Of a stretch of 64,000 nt of DNA, positions 56,901 through 64,000 are shown in pieces. The first letter of the stretch is position 1. The number at the start of each line of letters is the position of its first letter. The DNA lies in NCBI GenBank assembly GCA_012845835.1, contig JABAKD010000002.1, positions 22,565,699-22,629,698 of the forward strand. Direction: 5' to 3'. The DNA is from Undaria pinnatifida. Lineage: Eukaryota > Sar > Phaeophyceae > Laminariales > Alariaceae. A program made the translations under genes and the position numbers. The notes below the pieces were generated by a model that was not told the DNA's origin, made no database searches, and was given only the letters and a program-made list of their open reading frames with translations.

Positions 56901-59158
56901 CCCCTCACCGCCGCTTGCGCAAGTATTACCAACTCCCGCACCACCTTGAACGCGTGTCGGCAGTTTCGCCCACGCGCTACCGCCTGCAAAACACAAAAAA
57001 AAAACATCGAGGTGCGTACACACAATATTCAACATAAGGGTGTTTTGTGAGATACCAAAACTGGTTGGGTCGAAAAAAACACGTACTATAAATACAAGCT
57101 GGTTCCAGGAAAAAGCATCAAATTCCACCTTCGGGCAGTTCAGAACGCAATCCGTTGAATATGTCAAAACAAAATATATCCAAATGACCGCATGAACAAG
57201 GGGAGCACATCGGTGAAGAGGTTTTTGGCGTGCGAGTTGTAGTTCGCGAGATATGGGCATTGCTCTTATTGCTTGGGGAGGCGTTATTTCGTAGGGGTTT
57301 AAGCTTCCCATAGTAAAATCAATATAAATTGTATTCAGCCCATGCATCGGTCAACACGGCGAGTATTTTGACACTAGACATGTTAACATGATGGCATCAG
57401 CAATGGAAAGATGTCCATGGCACTTATTTCGTTCGGCGAGCCGTACAAGGCTGTTGAAGGAAACGTCTGCCAAAGTAACTAGAACAATGTATTGGGCTCT
57501 TTGAGAACAAACCCCACGTACATCTTTCGTTTTCACGGAATCACTTTAGCGCCCGGATCCAACAAGAACTGGGAAACGAAATTTGGCAGGGTTGTTCACG
57601 ACGAACATACAAACATCGTGAGAACGGCATTTTTTATTTTATACTCCAAGTATATTTTTTTCGTCTGTAATTTTGGATCAAAGTTGCCAAAAATAAATTT
57701 AAAAAACTGTTAAAATGTACCTCCTTTACCAAAAAATCACTTTTTCAAAAAAGGCCAACACGACGTTTTTTCGTAAGGTCATGAACAGCCCTGCCATTTT
57801 TTTCCTTTCCCACAATAGTTTCAGTTACGGCGCAAAAGCCTGAAGCCAAAACATTTCTGCTCTCGCTAAAACACCAGCTCGCAATAGCGTTGAAACCGAC
57901 GAGGGTCATAAACCCATTGCCAATACAAAACAACACAACACTGTATATACTTCCAAGTATACAACACAACGGCATACGCCACGGTCTCCTCCCCGTTCAA
58001 ATCTCTCATCACATTCGGGCACAAAGAATCACACGTTCGTCCCCCTCCCCCCCCCCTTCCCCCCCCCTTCCCCCCCCAAACACACACCTGGTCATAATAA
58101 GTCCACAGCCCATCCCAACCCAAGCAAAACCCACGTCACCCCAACCCGTCATAAAAGAACAAACTAGAGGAACAGTTTTTTTTTTTTTCACCAGTTCATG
58201 AAATAGTTCACGAGTCCACGAATTCACGAAACAATCAACAACTAACCGCTACCAGCGCCGCGCCGCTGCAAAGGCTATCTAACCCGTTTCCAACTCCTGA
58301 AATGATCCTAGTCTAATTCCAAGTTATTTGCCCCCATGCCGGGAGTGCGGTGCTAAAACGGTTAATAGACTTTGTCCAGTTTCGACAAAAAAATTGAAAC
58401 ACGCTTAAAATTAACCCTATCACGGAGGGCGACACCATAATCAGGACCCACGACATACACAAAAAAACTTCAGCCGTCACCCGTGCCGTCAAGCCCGTCA
58501 CCGGGGTCGTCAATCGCGTCACCGGGTCAGGTACAGCCGTCGCCGGTGCCGTCAAATGCGTCACCGGCGCCAGCACGGATATCTTCCACCAGAGCACACA
58601 AAAGAAAAGAAAAGAGGGCCACACTCCTTGAAAGGTCAAAACACACCAAAAAACAAAAATCGGAGCGTTGTGAGTGATTCCTGTGCGAATCGAGAAAATT
58701 ACGGGGGGGGGGGGGTTACGACATTTTTTACTTGGTTTTAGTAACCCCTCCTCCCCCCCCCCCCCCCGTCTGGCTCCTTACCGCGAGGGTAGTTACTACT
58801 GCGAGGATAATAAATGGGATGAAAAAAAAAAAAATGGTCCAGATTGCTATGTTATGAAGGATGAAAGTAATCAGGATCCCCGCGATACACACAAAAAAAA
58901 CATATATTCCACCGTCATTACGAACCACATTTGGTACCGATTAGTTGCTACTACAAATAACATCGTCCGCCGTACATAGCCTTAACCCCGGGAAAATTAT
59001 CGGAAAAAGACGAAACAAACGCACCAACAGCAGTGTGGACCGGCAACCATCAAAGTAGCATGTCAAGTTGGGGGGCGCTATTGATAGTGTCAGCCATCAA
59101 CCAGTGCACAAATCTAATCTGTAACAAGTCGTAACAAACGCTACTACTGCTACTACTG

Positions 59159-59237
<79 letters not shown>

Positions 59238-59272
59238 CTCTACTGCTACTACTACTGCTACTACTACTACTG

Positions 59273-59317
<45 letters not shown>

Positions 59318-62300
59318 GTGCACCTGTACGATGATGGCATCATTCCTCATTCGAACGAATCGGTGCCGGAGCATCAGCATGCGGTGCCACGCCTGCAGCT
59401 TGCACACGCTGCGCGCGCGGGTGGTCGATGCCCGTCGCGCCATGTGCCCCCTGTAGACCCGCTGGATGTCTTTGACCAGGGTGATGATCGACAACAGCAT
59501 CGACCGGTCCTGTTAGGCGCCAAATGAACAGGAAACAAAAAGCGAAGAGAAAGCAAGCAGGGGTGGGGGGATGGCGGTGGGGGGGAGGGGGGGGAGGGAG
59601 GATGGGAGAAGGGAGGATGGAAGAGGGGAGGAGGGAAAGGGGGGGGAGGAGGCGGAGGAGAGGTAGAGGAGGGGGGTGGTTTCAATATCTTGTGCGCGTG
59701 TAGACTATCTGTGCCGCCTAAATGCCGCTTGCTGCGTGCCGCTTAACGTTGCTGCCGCCGCCGCTGTTTTACCCTGCAACACATGTTGCTACCACTGCTT
59801 CTATTATTGTATGCCATCACCGCTATTTCGCCCAACCATTGCGTGGCAGTCACAAACCACAGCACCGTGCCTATGAAGTACACGCGTGACCACGTCTACG
59901 TCCCCTCTTCCTTCTAGCTGGCAAGGTGTCCGCCCCTGCCTCCGCACGTCTACTCTACCAGGAATAACACGCCAGCGACGCAACCACCGTCTAGCGTCCT
60001 AGCCAAAAGCAACAACACTCGACAATGGCCCCCTCCGCCAACCCCACGTCCTGCACCCCCCCCCCCGTTCACTCTCCTCCCCCCCCCCCCCCCCCCCTCT
60101 CTTCCCCCCTCTCCCTCCGTCCATGTTTATATATCTCCCCATGACCCAGTCACCCTCTTCTCCTTCTCTCCTCTGCAAGCATCTCTTTTGCTCTCTAGCC
60201 CCTTCTATGCGTAGAAGTATCTTCCTACCCCCGCCCCCCATTGTGTATATATCTCTCCAGCCCCTCCATAGTTGCATAGCTCCCTCCCCCTTCTCCTCCC
60301 CGCCTTGTCTCTCTTCTGTCCTTTCTCTCTCTTCCTCCCACCCCCCTCCTCCCCTCCCTCTCCCTCACCTTGATTGTGGCCTGTCCATTCCTCCAAGCTC
60401 TCGAGATGATCGCCGCAGCCTCCTTTTTCGCCTTGAAGGACGTCTTGCCCTGGTGCATGCGGTACAAAGCCTGCCCACAACGACCAAGCAACCAAGCAAC
60501 CAACCCACCGAGCAGATAAACCAACCGATCAACCGAGAAACCATGTGATCAACTAAACGAGCAACCAACTAACCAACCAACCGAGCAACAACAACAGCAA
60601 CAACAACAACAACAACAACATCCAATCAATGTCGACTGTTGATTGAGTTGTGGTTGAGTTTTAATTGAGCGTTGATTGATTATTCGTACAGTGTTTGACT
60701 GAGAATTGATTAAATGGTGAGTGAGTGTTGAGAGACCGTTGATTGAGTATTGAGGGAAGGGTTGACCGAGCAACGTTTGAGTATTAATCGAGTGTTGATT
60801 GAATTATCATCAAGTGTCGTTGGATTGAGTGTTGGTGGAGTGTCAAAGGAGTGCTGGCTGAGTACTGACTGGATGTTGGCCGAGCATTACTCCCGCCTCC
60901 CGCATCCCCCCCCTCCATCACACCGACGCACCTGCAAGGAAACCAGACCCTTGAGCACAGACTCCGTTTCCTTTCTCTCGTGGCTTTTCGCCTGCTCCGC
61001 GACAAGGATCGACCCGGCGCGGGTACCCCGCCTCGACGCGCTGCCGCCGCCCCACCTGGCGCCGCTGAGCAGCCGCTGGTGGTTAACGGAGGACACGTTC
61101 CTGTCGCCGAGAGAGGGGGGGGGCAGAGAGGGGGGGAAGGGGGTGGGATGGCCGGACTAGGGAGTTTCAGTTATGGCAGGGTCAAGAACAACGGAGCGGC
61201 TCGTGGGCTCTTATACCGGTGTGTAATGGTATGACATATACTGGCGCGAATGGTTATGTACTGGTAAGAACTGGTATATGCCGGAATATACCGGTGGTTA
61301 GCGGAGGACGTGCTTGTGCCGCTGACATAGAGGGGGGGGGGGAAGAGGGGGGGCGTGTCAAGCAGTGGTGGCGTCGCGAACGGGGATCCATTTGTGGAGT
61401 AACATACCGGTATATACAGGTGCGTTTTGGTATACAAGCTTGCCCTTCGAAGGAGATGCGGTTGGCTTGAATCCCGGGAGGTGTCTTGAGTTGAAAAAGG
61501 GGATAAAACTCTTGTAAAAACCGAACACAAAACAACTACGAGCCATATGGCAGGTAACCGGACAAGTAACACCGACCAGCGCAAACGACTTTATAGCTCA
61601 AGTCTATACTGGCACGTGTTGGCATATACTGGCACATATTGACATAATATGTACTGGAAATATATACTGGAAATCTGGTGGGTAAGGGAGGAACCCTTCC
61701 TACCAACCGAGAGAGGGAGCGTGTTCGGCAGTGGCAGCGTCAAGAATAGCGGGGCGGTTCACGGAGTTACTTACACTGGTATCCTGGGTATACCGGTAGA
61801 AATTTTGGTACACAATTGGTACTGGTATATTCTGTACTGGTATATACTGGTATATACTGGAGACACGATACATACTGGTGTGCTGGTAAAGTGGTGCGTA
61901 CTGGGATACTGGTGCATACTGGTATAAACTGGTGCCGACCACACCACCACCGTCACCACCGCCACCACCACTACCGCCATCACCACCACAACCATCCGGC
62001 ACGTACCGGTGTTGGTCGGGAGTCTTGAACAGCCTCTTCGCCCAGCGCACCGTCCCGTAGCGGTCCTTGTTGAGCCGTGGGAAGGACAGGCCGTAGGCGT
62101 ACTGGCTCCCGTCGTCAGGAAGGCCCCAGTTAGACGGAGCCGGCGGGCTGAACATCTGCGTAGCATCCGCATGCATCCGCAGTTTGTGGTCAGTATTAAC
62201 GCGAGGGGTGCAAAACAAAACAAAAAAGCGGCAGAAAACAGGAAACAAGACCAAAACAAAACGTAAAAGGAACGGAACGGAACGAAACGGTAAAAAACGC

Positions 62301-63663
62301 AGCTAACAAGAAACAGAAACGAATGGAATGAAACGAAAATATATCAAACGTAACGTAACGTAACGTAACGAAACAACACAAAACGACCCCCCCCCCCCCT
62401 TCCTCCCCCCCCCCTCCTCTCCCCGCCCCCCCCTATCCCCTACCTGGTTGTGCGCATCAGAGAGGTCGTTAAGGAACGGCGTGTCCTTCTTGATGGGGTT
62501 GGTTTTGCTCCGGTTAAGCTTGGCCGCGATGCTCTCGTCGAAAAAACGGACTTCAGGAGGTGTTGGGGTGGCCGTTCTTTCCTCCAAGAACCTCTCGAAC
62601 ATCTGGCTGTCCAGAAACGCGCTCATGAACACGTGGCTCGACTCCGGCTATTTGTTGGGGCAATGGTGGTGTTGTTGTGGTGGTGGCGGCGCGGCGGGGA
62701 CGGGGGCGGTCGTGTTAGTGTTGGTGTTAGTGCTGGCGTGGGTAATGATGTTGTCGACGTTGTGCGATTTCGGTGTAGTGGCGGCATTAACGGCCGCGGC
62801 ATAGACAGGCGGCGAAACGAACAAGCGACAGCAGCAGCAGCAACAGCAGCGACAGCAGCAGCCGCAACAGCAGCAGCAGCAGCAGAAGCGGCAGCAGAAG
62901 CGGCACATCCAGAAGATGCAGCAACATATGGGCGGGAGCTGGGAGGACATCGTCATTGTGTAGGGTGGGTATACGCCGTTCCACTGAAGGTAGTAGACTG
63001 CAAACAACCCCAAAACCCTCAAAGGCGAAACACTCGCTTCCCCTGCCTCCCGCAGAAACACGAACCCACACAAACAACTAACTCCCCACCCGCACGACTT
63101 CCTCTCCGCGCTCCTCCCCGCGCGTGCCCGCATAAAAGGAGGGAAGCGAAGACACCAACATCCAAATGCTATAAAAAAAGCAACAAGCAACGAAAAACAA
63201 CATGAGCAAACTAAACACAACAACACCAACAACACCGCCAACACCTGCCACGACCAACACGACCAACATGACCAACACCGCCAACACGCACCCCACCGCC
63301 AACCACCACCCCCACCACCCCCACCACCAACCCCCCCCCCCAACATTACCACCACCAACACCACCCCCACCACCATCACACGCCCCGTCCTTCCCCCCGC
63401 CCCTGCCACCCGACCAACATCGCCCCCCCCCCTCCCACCCCCCACCAAATTTATCTTACAAGGTGGCCGCAGCTCTTGAGGAACGCCTCCTTCTGGAAGA
63501 GGTTCTCAGGGTAGGGGGTGGTGCTGGTAGGCATGACTACATGCGCCAGGTATCCGCGGAAAATGGAGACGAAGAACCTCAAGAATGCCGCACGGATCTC
63601 AGAAGCACTGAACCCGTCTGGTGCGTTGGTGTGATTCGCCGGGTCGAGGATCGACGTCGAGTC
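50985..63663 (-). CDS. DENN-domain protein with six IQ motifs, 5' partial, 11 exons
   Basis: DENN proteins are nucleotide exchange factors for Rab GTPases in membrane traffic. Exons, 5' to 3': 63663-63460, 62647-62444, 62155-62007, 61100-60932, 60470-60369, 59509-59324, 56983-56837, 55683-55600, 54762-54494, 52721-52493, 52069-51839 (or from 52057), 51176-50985. That is 12 coding segments, 721 residues, with all phases agreeing. The N-terminus is right of the window. Residues 1-190 are the end of the DENN module: AFLRFFVSIFRGY, LFQKEAFLKSCG, SAFLDSQMFERFLEER, FFDESIAAKLNRSK, DTPFLND, SNWGLPDDGSQYAYGLSFP. About six IQ motifs follow (residues 237-372). The C-terminal 350 residues include a poly-Ala run and unrecognised segments. 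Introns carry many microsatellites. Confidence 0.88.
51250..51420 (+). repeat. Degenerate (GGTAG)n tract in the last DENN intron
   Basis: GGTAGGG, GGCAGGG and GGAAGGG units over about 170 bp, with a core at 51340-51375. It lies between the last two coding segments of the DENN gene. Confidence 0.85.
51590..51835 (+). repeat. CACCAA/ACCACC-rich tract
   Basis: About 245 bp of AACACCAACACCA and CCACCACCA units ending a few bases from the 3' end of a DENN coding segment (51839), so it sits directly next to that donor site. Confidence 0.85.
55755..55995 (+). repeat. A/C-rich CCAAAA tract
   Basis: About 240 bp of CAAAACCAAA and AACCAAACC-type sequence with almost no G or T, in the DENN intron upstream of segment 55683-55600. 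Confidence 0.75.
56283..56720 (+). repeat. (GGTC)n / GTCAGTCA tract
   Basis: GTCGGTCGGTTGGTCG and CAGTCAGTCAG tetranucleotide arrays with interruptions, in the DENN intron downstream of segment 56983-56837. Confidence 0.85.
57000..59323 (-). other. DENN intron (2.3 kb), no gene seen
   Basis: An AT-richer stretch at 57000-58000, a poly-G run at 58703-58717 with a poly-C run at 58754-58767, and the CTA microsatellite at its 5' edge. No conserved frame was found. Confidence 0.6.
59142..59317 (+). repeat. (CTA)n trinucleotide array touching a splice donor
   Basis: About 58 CTA units with a few CTG and CTC changes. It ends one base short of the donor (59318-59323) of the DENN segment 59509-59324. 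The poly-Ser frame over it is a shadow. Confidence 0.95.
60585..60622 (+). repeat. (CAA)n microsatellite
   Basis: About 11 CAA/CAG units, followed by GATTGAGTGTTGATTGA-type repeats up to about 60880, in a DENN intron. Confidence 0.85.
61195..61945 (+). repeat. Degenerate ACTGGTATA repeat zone
   Basis: Many copies of ACTGGTATAYACTGG and ACCGGTATA at 61195-61295, 61390-61440 and 61605-61945, in the intron between DENN segments 62155-62007 and 61100-60932. Confidence 0.8.
62007..63663 (-). other. DENN/dDENN segment of the DENN-IQ protein
   Basis: Three coding segments: 63663-63460, 62647-62444 and 62155-62007. The junction FLKSCGHL|PESSHVFMSAFLDSQMFERF reproduces the known DENN pattern FLKS...FLKEFLETQMFEQFI. 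Next come FFDESIAAKLNRSK and TPFLND, then NWGLPDDGS, as in other DENN proteins. The upstream and core DENN parts would lie beyond the right edge. Confidence 0.9.
62820..62912 (+). repeat. (CAG)n-rich tract in a DENN intron
   Basis: CAGCAGCAG units with CGACAG and AAGCGG interruptions, in the intron between the first two visible DENN segments. Confidence 0.85.
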
Positions 63664-64000
63664 CTATCGATACCACAGGGAAAGGGGGGGGTGACAGCGG
63701 GTGTGGGAGGGGGGGAGGGGGGGAGGGAGGGAGGGAGGGAGGGAGGGAGGGAGGGAGGGAGGGAGGGAGGGAGGGAGGGAGGGAGGGAGGGAGGGAGGGA
63801 GGGAGGGAGAGAGGAGGGGAGTCGTTCAGTTGGTGCAGACGGTGGAAGGCGCAAGGGCGAACAGGCAACATACCAAGTAGGCGGTATAGTCCATAACAAC
63901 ACAAACTAAATGCCAGGTACGCGTACCAGTAATATACCAGGGTCGACGGCAGTCCATATGTATACAAAGTGCGCACAAAATATGTGTAGAGCAAACGTAA
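63664..64000 (-). repeat. (GGGA)n array in the DENN intron at the window edge
   Basis: The (GGGA)n tetranucleotide array spans 63708-63810. The rest, to 64000, shows no exon that I can support. Confidence 0.85.

Larger units (their letters stand above)
56837..61100 (-). other. Six-IQ-motif array of the DENN-IQ protein
   Basis: Four coding segments (61100-60932, 60470-60369, 59509-59324, 56983-56837) encode consecutive IQ-type motifs: LVSLQALYRMHQGKTSFKAK, AAAIISRAWRNGQATIK, VKDIQRVYRGHMARRA, VCKLQAWHRMLMLRHRF, AIIVQAVARGRNCRHAF and VILAQAAVRGWLERRV. The spacing is close to the 20-25 residues of a myosin lever arm. IQ motifs bind calmodulin or related EF-hand proteins. Motifs 1 and 5 are built across splice junctions, which supports the exon model. 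Confidence 0.88.

Noticed and set aside
59050-59343. Poly-Ser frame on the minus strand
   Set aside because: Shadow of the (CTA)n array.
63579-63902. Leu-Pro-Pro-Ser repeat frame
   Set aside because: Shadow of the (GGGA)n array in an intron.

Overview
This is a eukaryotic nuclear window that carries four protein-coding genes on alternating strands. All four are split into many small exons (43 in total) by introns of roughly 0.1 to 4.5 kb. The introns and intergenic stretches are full of simple repeats and dispersed repeat families. Long Ala, Gly and Ser runs inside conserved proteins, GT-AG introns, the strict +/-/+/- alternation of genes and the protein families suggest a stramenopile alga, most likely a brown alga of the Ectocarpus type. 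That assignment is an inference: no rRNA or marker gene is present.

Layout. (1) 200-20138, plus strand: the last 20 exons (about 2826 residues) of a giant USP9X/FAF-type ubiquitin-specific protease, whose N-terminus lies left of the window. (2) 20139-24704: convergent intergenic region with dispersed repeats, an AT-richer block holding a decayed reading frame, a CAG tract and a tRNA-like relic. (3) 34558-24705, minus strand: a complete seven-exon gene for a 498-residue type II membrane glycosyltransferase of the peptidyl-serine galactosyltransferase / hydroxyproline arabinosyltransferase kind. (4) 34559-35098: a short divergent promoter region. (5) 35099-44143, plus strand: a five-exon gene for a 315-residue coiled-coil protein with a C-terminal cysteine cluster. 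(6) 44144-50984: a convergent intergenic region made of repeats. (7) 63663-50985, minus strand: the last 11 exons (721 residues) of a DENN-domain protein in which the DENN module is followed by about six IQ motifs; its N-terminus lies right of the window.

The exon models were built by hand. Every junction used keeps the reading frame, and all but one use GT-AG. The four genes do not form a pathway; the only regulatory link visible is the shared 540-bp region between genes 3 and 5 of the layout.

Most striking points: the DENN plus IQ-array architecture; a His/Asp-rich insertion and a lost zinc-ribbon cysteine in the protease; decayed tandem copies of an exon and a duplicated tail in the glycosyltransferase gene; an 830-bp pentanucleotide (GACCC) array inside a protease intron, alongside two small inverted-repeat elements rich in the same motif; and a long near-perfect foldback element at 33.7-34.0 kb.
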